Positions 1-6,251 are shown, counted from the first letter of the stretch. The stretch is 6,781 bases of DNA from an uncultured bacterium (GCA_900549045.1 URNE01000128.1:1-6781); one strand, 5' to 3'. The notes: a model not told the origin generated them from the letters alone. Translations and numbers: made by a program.

Positions 1-26
1 AAAAATAAAAACAGGACTCTTGTAAA
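1..26 (+). promoter_or_regulatory. A-rich leader with ribosome binding site before the ketoreductase
   Basis: AGGA at 13-16 stands ten bases before the ATG at 27. The 26 bases are strongly A-rich, unlike the coding sequence that follows. TAA at 6-8, preceded by AAA, could be the stop of an upstream gene ending in lysine, which would make this a short intergenic spacer inside a longer operon; there is too little sequence to confirm this or to look for a promoter. Confidence 0.45.
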
Positions 27-749
27 ATGAAAACAGCTCTGGTTATCGGAGCCTCGCGCGGCATCGGCAGGGCAATCGCAGAAAGACTCGCTCATGACGG
101 ATTCGACATCGTCGGAACCTGCCGCTCCAATCCGGAACGCTTTCAGGAACTGAAACAGAAAATCGCGGAACTCGGACGTTCCTTTCACGCCCTCGCCTTT
201 GACATTGCCGACCGCAAAGCCGCGGAGGAAACACTCCTCGGGCATTTCGGCGACGGCGCGCCCGACGTGCTCGTCTACAACGCCGGAATCAACGACGACG
301 ATCTCTTTGCCATGATGACTCCCGAACAGTGGGATCGCGTGCTGCACACCAACGCGGACGGTTTTTTCAACTGCATTCACCCGCTTCTCATGAACATGAT
401 GGGACGGCGCGGCGGACGCATCATCGCAATCTCCAGCATTTCCGGACAGACCGGACAGCCGGGACAGGTCAACTACTCCGCCTCCAAAGCGGCCCTGCTC
501 GGCGCGGTCAAGGCGCTCGCCCGTGAACTCGCGCGGAAGAAAATCCTCGTCAATGCCGTCGCTCCGGGCTTCATCGACACCGACATGACAGAAAAACTCC
601 CGACCGACGATCTGATTCCTCAGATTCCGCTTCGCCGCATCGGGAAAGCGGAAGAAGTCGCCGGAGCCGTCGCATTCCTTGCCGGACCCGACAGCTCTTA
701 CATCACCGGGCAGGTCATCGCCGTCAACGGAGGACTGTTCATCGGATGA
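27..749 (+). CDS. fabG: FabG-like 3-oxoacyl-ACP reductase (SDR family), ApeQ-type
   Basis: This 240-residue cytosolic short-chain dehydrogenase/reductase is predicted to reduce the 3-oxoacyl-ACP made by the ketosynthase to 3-hydroxyacyl-ACP. Seen directly: the nucleotide-binding motif GASRGIG at residues 8-14, NAG at 85-87, Asn109, Ser137, and YSASK with Tyr150 and Lys154, so the Asn-Ser-Tyr-Lys tetrad of the classical family is complete. The Ser-to-Tyr spacing of 13 equals that of E. coli FabG. Arg11 and Arg33 suggest NADPH preference (inference). The C-terminal TGQVIAVNGG segment is typical, and the length matches FabG (about 240-250). The ATG at 27 is chosen because the Rossmann strand follows at once and AGGA sits 10 bases upstream. 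The stop overlaps the next start (ATGA), implying translational coupling. The neighbours argue for a dedicated polyene ketoreductase rather than the housekeeping FabG, although the protein alone cannot separate these. High confidence in family, moderate in pathway. Confidence 0.93.
   Translation: MKTALVIGASRGIGRAIAERLAHDGFDIVGTCRSNPERFQELKQKIAELGRSFHALAFDIADRKAAEETLLGHFGDGAPDVLVYNAGINDDDLFAMMTPEQWDRVLHTNADGFFNCIHPLLMNMMGRRGGRIIAISSISGQTGQPGQVNYSASKAALLGAVKALARELARKKILVNAVAPGFIDTDMTEKLPTDDLIPQIPLRRIGKAEEVAGAVAFLAGPDSSYITGQVIAVNGGLFIG
729..749 (+). promoter_or_regulatory. Coupled junction: GGAGGA plus ATGA overlap (ketoreductase/FAD oxidoreductase)
   Basis: GGAGGA at 729-734 is encoded by the conserved Asn-Gly-Gly end of the ketoreductase and serves the next start at 746, eleven bases on. 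The start and stop share ATGA (746-749), the classic arrangement for translational coupling or re-initiation. It also fixes the start of the FAD oxidoreductase. Confidence 0.6.
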
Positions 750-2242
750 AGCCCCACTGCGACTGTCTGATTCTCGGCAGCGGCATCAGCGGAATGACTC
801 TTTCCATGCTCTTCGCCTCCGCCGGATTTCAGGTGACTACACTGGAAAAATCAGTTTCTCCCGGCGGAGCCATGCAGCGCTTCCGCCGTCGGGGAATTCC
901 TCTCGACACAGGTTTTCATTTCACCGGCGGCATGACCGACTGTTTCGGCGACATGCTCGACCTGCTCGGAATCCGCGACTGCATCGAAGCCGTTCCGATC
1001 TCGTTTACCGTTCAGTTCACGGAATCCGGAAACCGCTACAAGCTGCCCGCGGGAATCTCCGCTCTTGAACAGATGCTCTGCGAACGTTTTCCGGACAACG
1101 CCGCAAGCCTGCACCGCTATTTTCAGGCGGAACGCGATGTTTTCGACAACACTCCGCTCTTTCATCTGCGCAGCGGCGGGGCATTCGCGGACGGTCTGCC
1201 CGATCTCAAATGGGACCATGTCACTCTCGGCGCATTCCTTGACGAACTTCATATTCACGGAGAGCTGCGCGGTCTTCTCTGCGGCATGTGTTCATGCCAT
1301 GGAACCCCGCCGGGAGAGATTCCGTTTTCCGACCACGCACGGATCGATTACGGTCTCTCCAACGACCTGGTGCGCCTCCGCAACGGCGGGGAAGCCGTCG
1401 TCTCCGCTTTCCTGCAGAAGACGGAAGAACTTGACATTGATTTCCGGACAAACACGACCGTCCGCAAATTCGGGGAAGCTGGTTCCGACCGCAAAATTCA
1501 TTCCGCCGAACTTTCCGACGGAACGAAAATTGAATTCGAACATCTGATTTTCACTCAGCATCCGCGCGAAATTCTTCATCTGCTGCCGTCCGCCGGAAAT
1601 GCGTTCCGTTCCCGCGTGGAGGAGTTCAGCGACACCTGCGGATTCTTCACCGCGTATGCGCAAATCGACGACGACGCCGAAGATTTTCAGGAAGGTCTGT
1701 TCACCGGTTTGACCACCTCCGATCTTGACGCGGTTCTCCTCGGGACCGATCCGAAGGCGCGCACGACCGGCTATCTTTTCAGCACAGAACGGCGGGACGA
1801 CGGCACGCCATGCCGCACCGTCACCGCCTTCCAGAGCGTTTTTCCCGACGAAACAGCCGCATGGAACAACACCGTCACAGGCAAACGTCCGGCAGAATAT
1901 CTGCGATACAAAGCCCGCAAAGCCGCGGAGATAGAGGAACAGCTTCTGCGTTTCAAACCGGGACTCCGCGGGAAAATGCATCCGCTCGCATCCGCCTCCA
2001 TGCTGACGTTCCGCGACTGGCTCTCCGGATTCGGCGCCGCGTATGGCATCCGCCGGAAAATGGATCAGCACAATCTCTTCGGACGACTGCCCGTCCGCAA
2101 CTTCTATACGGCAAGCCAGAGCTCGATTCTGCCCGGCGCGGCAGGCTCCATGCTCACCGCTCTCGTTCTTTTCCGCCAGCTTGCGGGAGAGGAAATCTAC
2201 CGGAAATTTATCTGCAGCCGCCTGGAGATCAAAGAAAAATGA
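746..2242 (+). CDS. FAD-dependent oxidoreductase, CrtI/CrtISO/retinol saturase-like
   Basis: This 498-residue flavoprotein has an N-terminal dinucleotide-binding fold: GSGISG at residues 11-16, acidic Glu34 ending the second strand, and PGG at 39-41, the pattern of phytoene desaturases, carotenoid isomerases and all-trans-retinol 13,14-reductases. DTGFHFTGG at 54-62 resembles the conserved second FAD contact of the CrtISO/retinol saturase branch. The C-terminal FYTASQSSILPGAAG stretch at 453-467 is the family's FAD-closing motif. Length is normal and no truncation is seen. Known members act on conjugated polyene chains by desaturation, saturation or cis-trans isomerisation. Here the substrate is probably the acyl polyene made by the neighbouring enzymes (inference), either on the carrier protein or after transfer. 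The start overlaps the ketoreductase stop by ATGA, and GGAGGA lies 11 bases upstream. No phytoene synthase is present, so a carotenoid role is unlikely. The direction of the redox reaction cannot be read from sequence. Confidence 0.87.
   Translation: MKPHCDCLILGSGISGMTLSMLFASAGFQVTTLEKSVSPGGAMQRFRRRGIPLDTGFHFTGGMTDCFGDMLDLLGIRDCIEAVPISFTVQFTESGNRYKLPAGISALEQMLCERFPDNAASLHRYFQAERDVFDNTPLFHLRSGGAFADGLPDLKWDHVTLGAFLDELHIHGELRGLLCGMCSCHGTPPGEIPFSDHARIDYGLSNDLVRLRNGGEAVVSAFLQKTEELDIDFRTNTTVRKFGEAGSDRKIHSAELSDGTKIEFEHLIFTQHPREILHLLPSAGNAFRSRVEEFSDTCGFFTAYAQIDDDAEDFQEGLFTGLTTSDLDAVLLGTDPKARTTGYLFSTERRDDGTPCRTVTAFQSVFPDETAAWNNTVTGKRPAEYLRYKARKAAEIEEQLLRFKPGLRGKMHPLASASMLTFRDWLSGFGAAYGIRRKMDQHNLFGRLPVRNFYTASQSSILPGAAGSMLTALVLFRQLAGEEIYRKFICSRLEIKEK
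2224..2242 (+). promoter_or_regulatory. Coupled junction: GGAG plus ATGA overlap (FAD oxidoreductase/ketosynthase)
   Basis: GGAG at 2224-2227 precedes the ketosynthase ATG at 2239 by eleven bases, and the ATGA at 2239-2242 joins the two genes. This decides the ketosynthase start against the much longer open frame reaching back to 1810. Confidence 0.55.
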
Positions 2243-3456
2243 ACCGTACGGGAAAAAGAATCGTCATAACGGGCGCCGGCGTGACATCCGCTCTCGGGAA
2301 CACTCCGGAGGAGCTGTTTGAAAATCTTGCCGCAGGCAAAAGCGCGGTCCGGATGATGAACTCCTGGCCGGTCCCCGTCCCAGCCGCCCCATTGCCGGAA
2401 ACTCCGTCCGGAATGGAACGGCTTTCCAGAACGGAACGCCGCAGCATGGGACGCGTCGCCCACCTTGCGGCTATCGCCGGGCTCGCCGCATTCCGCGACA
2501 GCGGTCTTGATGAACTGCCGTCCGAACGGACCGCGTGTGTCATCGGCTCAACCCTCGGAGCTTCCCGCGTGTTTGAGGAAACGTTTGAGACTCTGCTGCT
2601 CGGAGGAGGACGGGAGGAGATTTCCCCGATGAATTTTTTCAAATGCGCCTCGCATACAGCCGCGTTCAACACAGCGAACGTTCTGCATATCGGCGGTCCG
2701 GTCTACGCCCCGGCCTCGGCGTGCGCGGCGGGACTCCAGTCCATCGGGCTCGCCGCCGGACTGCTCCTTTCCGGAGAGGCCGATTTCGCCGTTGCGGGCG
2801 GCGCGGATGAACTCAGCCACATGGTCGCCGAAAGCTTCTGCCGCATGGAGGCTTACGCTCATCCGTCCGCAGGGGAAATGCCGGAAAACGCGGCGCGGCC
2901 GTTCGACCGGAACCGTTCCGGTCTGGTTTGCGGAGAAGGCGCGGCGACCGTTCTGCTGGAGAAGTACGAACACGCGCGGAAACGCGGCGCGCGGATTTAC
3001 GCGGAAATCGAAGCATATGCAACCAACCGCGGCACGGAGCAGGTCACACAGTCCGATTCCGCCGCCGTGGAACGCTGTTTCCGTCTGCTGGCAGATCAGG
3101 CGGAAAGTTTTGACGGGCTGGGTCTCATCAGCGCCCATGCGACGGGCACCCGCCAGGGCGACCGGGCGGAAGCCGAAGCGCTGCGCCGCACATTCGGCTC
3201 AACGGTTCCCGTCGCAAGCCTCAAGGGACAGCTCGGACACACGCTCGGAGCTTCCGGCGCGCTGGAACTCATTGCGTCGCTGGAAATGATGCGCCGCGGC
3301 GTTCTGCTTCCCTCCGCGAATCTCAGCGAGCCGGCTCCGGAATGCGCGGGTCCGGATTACGTCCGGGAAATCCGGGAGAAAAAATTCACCCGTTTCATCA
3401 AAGATTGTTTCGCATTCGGCGGAATCAATGCCCTGATGCTTTGCAGAAAGATGTAA
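2239..3456 (+). CDS. Beta-ketoacyl-ACP synthase (KAS II/FabF-like)
   Basis: This 405-residue thiolase-fold condensing enzyme is predicted to extend an acyl-ACP by decarboxylative condensation with malonyl-ACP. Seen directly: nucleophile Cys162 in ASACAAG, His300 in the AHATGT motif, Lys329 and His334 in SLKGQLGHTLGASG, and the glycine-rich FAFGG at 391-395 with gatekeeper-like Phe393. The Cys-His-His triad is therefore intact and this is a catalytic ketosynthase, not a chain length factor, which lacks the cysteine. Length fits the family (about 400-415). The ATG at 2239 is chosen because IVITGAGVTSALG, the usual N-terminal strand and loop, begins eight residues later; the frame stays open back to 1810 but that part lies inside the preceding gene. 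The start overlaps the preceding stop by ATGA, with GGAG 11 bases upstream. In characterised APE pathways an active ketosynthase pairs with a chain length factor; none is present here, so either a homodimer works alone or the partner is encoded outside the window. Confidence 0.94.
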   Translation: MNRTGKRIVITGAGVTSALGNTPEELFENLAAGKSAVRMMNSWPVPVPAAPLPETPSGMERLSRTERRSMGRVAHLAAIAGLAAFRDSGLDELPSERTACVIGSTLGASRVFEETFETLLLGGGREEISPMNFFKCASHTAAFNTANVLHIGGPVYAPASACAAGLQSIGLAAGLLLSGEADFAVAGGADELSHMVAESFCRMEAYAHPSAGEMPENAARPFDRNRSGLVCGEGAATVLLEKYEHARKRGARIYAEIEAYATNRGTEQVTQSDSAAVERCFRLLADQAESFDGLGLISAHATGTRQGDRAEAEALRRTFGSTVPVASLKGQLGHTLGASGALELIASLEMMRRGVLLPSANLSEPAPECAGPDYVREIREKKFTRFIKDCFAFGGINALMLCRKM

Positions 3457-3479
3457 ACCTTAAGAAAAGGAACAATAAA
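3457..3479 (+). promoter_or_regulatory. A-rich leader with ribosome binding site for the acyl carrier protein gene
   Basis: This 23-base spacer is the longest gap within the operon and contains AGGA at 3468-3471, eight bases before the ATG at 3480. It is A-rich against GC-rich surroundings, which should keep the start unstructured. It resembles the A-rich leader before the ketoreductase (1-26). The likely effect is independent, efficient initiation of the carrier protein, which is generally needed in excess over the enzymes (inference). No promoter consensus or hairpin is convincing here. Confidence 0.6.
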
Positions 3480-3734
3480 ATGACCAGAGAAGAAATCGTA
3501 AAAGCCGTCAACTCCGCATTTGAAGAGCTCGAAATTCCGGAAGAGGAACTCACGCCGGATCAGGAACTGTTCAAAGGACTCGGACTCGACAGTCTCGACA
3601 TGGTTGACGTCATGATCAGCCTTCAGCGCAAATTCGGCGTTCAGCTCCGCGGAAACGAAGAGATCAAGAAAGTCCGCACGCTCAACGACATCTACGAGTT
3701 CTTTGTCAAGCTCGAAAACGAAAAAGCGAAATAA
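3480..3734 (+). CDS. Acyl carrier protein
   Basis: This 84-residue acidic helical protein carries the growing chain as a thioester. The phosphopantetheine site is Ser38 in GLDSLD (35-40), followed by a recognition helix rich in Asp, Met and Val, as in type II carrier proteins. Length and the DSL motif are standard, so it should be modified by a phosphopantetheinyl transferase encoded elsewhere. The frame is open back to 3342, but that portion is the ketosynthase tail read in another frame; the ATG at 3480 has the ribosome binding site at the right distance and begins directly with helix I. It lies 23 bases after the ketosynthase and 18 before the acyltransferase, so it is the only gene of the operon free of overlap on both sides. 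The ketosynthase-carrier protein pair next to a starter ligase suggests a pathway-specific carrier rather than the housekeeping AcpP. APE pathways often use two carrier proteins; only one is visible here. Confidence 0.95.
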   Translation: MTREEIVKAVNSAFEELEIPEEELTPDQELFKGLGLDSLDMVDVMISLQRKFGVQLRGNEEIKKVRTLNDIYEFFVKLENEKAK

Positions 3735-3752
3735 CCGGAACGGGGACGGCGG

Positions 3753-4514
3753 ATGCTCAGCGTCATCATCTATGCGCAGATTCTTCTGCTTGCGGTTCCG
3801 TATGTTGCGGCTGCGCTTGCGGCTCTGCTCATCGGCGGAATCTGCTGCGGCTTCCGTCCGCTCGCGATCCGGCGGCTCATGAGGCGTCTGATTCTCGGAC
3901 TCGGCCATGTCGTGGTCCGCGCGGCGATCCGTCCGTGGATCCGCGTCGTCGTCGTTGATTCCGGAATGGGAAACACCGTTCCGGAGGGAGCGGTCTGCAT
4001 CTGCAACCACCGCTCCGCCTCCGACGCCTTCCTGGTTTCGCAGATCCGCACGGCCCGCCCCGCCGCGCAGGCGATGAAAGGCTGGCCCATGCGTCTGCCC
4101 ATTCTCGGCTGGTGCGCAAAAATCGGCGGATATTTTTCCGTTGCCGACTCCTCATACGAAGAATCGCTTGAGTTCTGCCGCAAACTTCTGATAGAAGAAA
4201 AAACCGCGATTTTCGTCTATCCGGAGGGAACCCGTTCGGGCAGCCGGGAGATCAACCAGTTTCACGGAACCTTCTTCCGCATCGCAAAGGATCTCGGCGT
4301 GCCGATCGTCCCGGTCGCAATCGCCGGAAACGAAAACATTCCCGACCGCAAGTTCCGGATGCACAGGGGAACCGTTCTGATGAAACAGCTTCCCGCAATC
4401 TCCGCCGAAACGGTCCGGAACACAGCCCTTTACACACTCAAAAATCAGGTTCGGAAGCAGCTTGAAGCCGCGACCGCCGAACTGGACAACAGACTGAACG
4501 ACCATGAATTCTGA
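3753..4514 (+). CDS. PlsC-type (1-acylglycerol-3-phosphate) acyltransferase, membrane-anchored
   Basis: This 253-residue protein belongs to the lysophospholipid acyltransferase (PlsC/LPLAT) superfamily. A hydrophobic segment at residues 3-31 should anchor it in the inner membrane. The catalytic HX4D motif is present as NHRSASD (His86, Asp91), the acceptor-binding block is YPEGTRS at 156-162, and VPIVPVAI at 183-190 corresponds to motif IV. The family transfers acyl groups from acyl-ACP or acyl-CoA to glycerolipid or related hydroxyl acceptors. In this operon it is the best candidate for offloading the finished polyene from the carrier protein onto a lipid or sugar acceptor, because no thioesterase is present (inference). 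Start support is modest: a G-rich GGGGA at 3742-3746 is six bases upstream of the ATG. Its last 11 bases overlap the ligase gene, indicating coupling. A role in general phospholipid synthesis cannot be excluded from the protein alone. Confidence 0.9.
   Translation: MLSVIIYAQILLLAVPYVAAALAALLIGGICCGFRPLAIRRLMRRLILGLGHVVVRAAIRPWIRVVVVDSGMGNTVPEGAVCICNHRSASDAFLVSQIRTARPAAQAMKGWPMRLPILGWCAKIGGYFSVADSSYEESLEFCRKLLIEEKTAIFVYPEGTRSGSREINQFHGTFFRIAKDLGVPIVPVAIAGNENIPDRKFRMHRGTVLMKQLPAISAETVRNTALYTLKNQVRKQLEAATAELDNRLNDHEF
4504..4514 (+). promoter_or_regulatory. 11-base gene overlap without a clear ribosome binding site (acyltransferase/ligase)
   Basis: The ligase ATG at 4504 lies inside the last codons of the acyltransferase, whose TGA is 4512-4514. 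The preceding 20 bases hold no convincing anti-16S match, so ligase translation probably depends on ribosomes finishing the acyltransferase (inference). Confidence 0.5.
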
Positions 4515-5799
4515 ACTGTTCCCTTACTCCCCCGCAGTCGAAACGCTCAATCCGGCGGAAATCGAAACTCTGCAGAATGATCTTCTGCGCCGACAGCTCG
4601 TCTACTGCCGCGACAATTCCCCTTTCTACCGGGAACGCCTGAAAGGCATGGATTTTTCCAATTTCACCATCCGCGATCTCGCCGCGATTCCGCTTACCGG
4701 AAAAGATGATTTCTCGGCGGATACAGACCTCTTCCGCTGTGTTCCCATGACGGATATCGGCGAAATCGTCTTCACCTCCGGCACAACCGGAAAACCGAAC
4801 CGGATCATGTACTCTCAGGACGATCTGCAGCGCCTCCGCTACAATGAACAGCGCTGCTTCACAGCCGCCGGAGTCAACGCCGCCGACGTGGTTCTGCTGA
4901 CCTGCACGAGCGACCGCTGTTTCATAGCCGGACTCGCCTACTACCTCGGCGCACGCAGCGTCGGCGCGACCTGCGTCCGCAACGGCCTCTCCACTCTCGA
5001 GAGTCACCTCCAGGTTCTCGAAATGCTCCACCCGACCGTCCTTGTCGGCGTTCCCTCCTTCCTGCGTCATCTCGGCACGGCGGCAAAAGAACACGGGCTG
5101 ACCGGATCGGTGCGCAAACTCATGTGCATCGGCGAACCGGTCCGCGACACGGAGTTCAATCTCTCCGGTCTCGGCAAACAGATCCGCGAGCTCTGGGGTG
5201 CCGAAGTCCATTCCACTTACGCCTCCTCTGAAATCGTCACAAGCTTCTGCGAATGCGAAGCCAGGCATGGCGGACACCTCCTTCCCGATCTCGTCGTTGC
5301 GGAAATCATCGACGACGACGGAAACGTTCTGCCTTACGGCGAGACCGGCGAGCTCACACTCACTCAGCTTCAGGCAACCGGAATGCCGCTGATCCGATTC
5401 CGCACCGGCGACATCACATTCATGACGAACGAACCGTGTTCCTGCGGACGCTTCACGCCGCGTCTGGGACCCATCCTCAGCCGCAAGTCGCATCTGCTGA
5501 AATGCAAGGGAACCTCGCTCTATCCGCAGGTGATTTTCTCCGCGCTCGACACCGCGCCGGAAGTCGCCGACTACTACATCGAAGTCTCCGGCGAAAACCT
5601 TTCCGACCGCGTCGACGCCTTCGTCGCGCTCCGGACCCCGAACGCCGATCTGAATCTGCTCGAAAAGCATCTCCAGACCGCCTGCCGGATGCACGTTCCG
5701 CTTCATGTCACAACCGCCGAACATGTCCGCGAACGCGTTTTCGGAAAATCACGCAAACCGATGCGCTTCCACGATCTGCGCGGCAGAAAGAGAGAATAA
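4504..5799 (+). CDS. PaaK-like adenylate-forming ligase (aryl acid activation, candidate starter loading)
   Basis: This 431-residue protein is of the phenylacetate-CoA ligase (PaaK) branch of the ANL adenylating superfamily, of typical length. Visible motifs in order: the N-terminal NSPFYRERL segment (38-46), the phosphate loop TSGTTGKP at 91-98, YASSE at 239-243 (aromatic plus acidic, A5), FRTGD at 299-303 (A7, ribose-binding Asp303), and a C-terminal GKSRK block at 414-418 offering candidate adenylation lysines Lys415 and Lys418. Two CxC pairs, Cys249/251 and Cys312/314, could bind a metal ion. The family makes an acyl-adenylate and then a CoA thioester. Within this operon it more likely supplies the aryl starter to the carrier protein, as proposed for the ligase of APE pathways (inference). 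The start overlaps the acyltransferase by 11 bases with no good ribosome binding site, so translation is probably coupled. The substrate cannot be read from sequence; benzoate, hydroxybenzoate and hydroxycinnamate types are plausible. Confidence 0.88.
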   Translation: MNSELFPYSPAVETLNPAEIETLQNDLLRRQLVYCRDNSPFYRERLKGMDFSNFTIRDLAAIPLTGKDDFSADTDLFRCVPMTDIGEIVFTSGTTGKPNRIMYSQDDLQRLRYNEQRCFTAAGVNAADVVLLTCTSDRCFIAGLAYYLGARSVGATCVRNGLSTLESHLQVLEMLHPTVLVGVPSFLRHLGTAAKEHGLTGSVRKLMCIGEPVRDTEFNLSGLGKQIRELWGAEVHSTYASSEIVTSFCECEARHGGHLLPDLVVAEIIDDDGNVLPYGETGELTLTQLQATGMPLIRFRTGDITFMTNEPCSCGRFTPRLGPILSRKSHLLKCKGTSLYPQVIFSALDTAPEVADYYIEVSGENLSDRVDAFVALRTPNADLNLLEKHLQTACRMHVPLHVTTAEHVRERVFGKSRKPMRFHDLRGRKRE

Positions 5800-5801
5800 T
5801 C

Positions 5802-6251
5802 ATGGAACCGCTGCTTCAACCGTCCGGACTTCCGCGTTCCGCTTCCGGACTTCTCCCGCACGCCGGACCGATGGAGCTCATCTCCCGAATCATTTCCATT
5901 CAGGGCGAAGTTTCCGTACACGAAGCAATCATCCGCGAAGACAACCCGTTTCTGGCGCCCGACGGCACGCTCGAATCCTCCGCTCTTCCGGAATACGGCG
6001 CCCAGGCGGCCGCCGTACGCGACAGCGTGGACAAAGGCGGCAAGCCCTCTCCCGGACTGCTTACCGAACTCAGCAAAACACGTTTCTTCCGGACCGTCCG
6101 CCAGGGCGACCTTCTGAAAATCACCGTGGAAAAACTTTTCCAGCTCGACGTCTGGCATGGAATCGCTTTCAAAATCGAATGCGCCGGGGAACCCGTCGCG
6201 GAAGGAGAAATGAAGCTATGCATTTACGACACTGCACCGCCGCCGTTCTGA
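5802..6251 (+). CDS. ApeP-like hotdog-fold 3-hydroxyacyl-ACP dehydratase
   Basis: This 149-residue protein resembles the hotdog dehydratases of aryl polyene clusters. LLPHAGPMELISRI at residues 17-30 matches the LPHxxPMxLxDxV opening of the FabA/FabZ/ApeP group, and PEYGAQAAA at 63-71 corresponds to the central helix, with Glu64 at the position of the catalytic acid and Gln68 conserved. The usual FabZ histidine of the GHFPG loop is absent: the stretch NPFLAPDGTLESSALP between 48 and 63 has no histidine. That pattern fits ApeP-type sequences, with His20 the only nearby conserved candidate (inference). Predicted role: removing water from 3-hydroxyacyl-ACP to give the trans double bond; with no enoyl reductase alongside, conjugation accumulates. 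The frame is open back to 5253, but that is inside the ligase gene; the ATG at 5802 is two bases after the ligase stop and starts just before the conserved motif. A purine-rich but weak site precedes it. Its end overlaps the next gene by 34 bases. Confidence 0.8.
   Translation: MEPLLQPSGLPRSASGLLPHAGPMELISRIISIQGEVSVHEAIIREDNPFLAPDGTLESSALPEYGAQAAAVRDSVDKGGKPSPGLLTELSKTRFFRTVRQGDLLKITVEKLFQLDVWHGIAFKIECAGEPVAEGEMKLCIYDTAPPPF
6200..6207 (+). promoter_or_regulatory. Strong Shine-Dalgarno deciding the LolA-like start
   Basis: GGAAGGAG at 6200-6207 lies ten bases before the ATG at 6218, while still inside the dehydratase coding region. It is among the best anti-16S matches in the window and supports starting the last gene at 6218 despite a 34-base overlap with the preceding gene. 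A second ATG at 6210 is in another frame and only two bases from this site. Confidence 0.65.

Noticed and set aside
1292..2071. A 259-codon minus-strand open frame within the FAD oxidoreductase gene
   Set aside because: No motif or family resemblance; it lies wholly inside a convincing + strand gene with FAD motifs at both ends.
1810..2238. N-terminal extension of the ketosynthase by 143 codons
   Set aside because: The extension is Arg/Ser/Pro-rich out-of-frame reading of the oxidoreductase gene; the true N-terminal ketosynthase motif begins just after the ATG at 2239.
746..2242. Carotenoid biosynthesis locus
   Set aside because: Only the desaturase-like enzyme fits; no phytoene synthase, cyclase or prenyl transferase is present and all neighbours are acyl-ACP enzymes.
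3342..3479. N-terminal extension of the acyl carrier protein by 46 codons
   Set aside because: It overlaps the conserved ketosynthase C-terminus, and the ATG at 3480 has a well-placed ribosome binding site and gives a standard 84-residue carrier protein.
27..3734. Housekeeping fatty acid operon (fabG-acpP-fabF)
   Set aside because: Gene order differs, a CrtISO-like flavoenzyme is inserted, and the downstream ligase, ApeP-like dehydratase and LolA-like protein point to a specialised pathway; still not formally excluded without the flanks.
4438..5724. A 428-codon open frame on the minus strand across the ligase gene
   Set aside because: It mirrors almost exactly the PaaK-like gene, shows no recognisable motif, and is explained by strong third-position bias that removes stops from the opposite strand.
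5253..5801. N-terminal extension of the dehydratase by 183 codons
   Set aside because: The extension is an Arg-rich shadow of the ligase gene; hotdog dehydratases of this type are about 150 residues.
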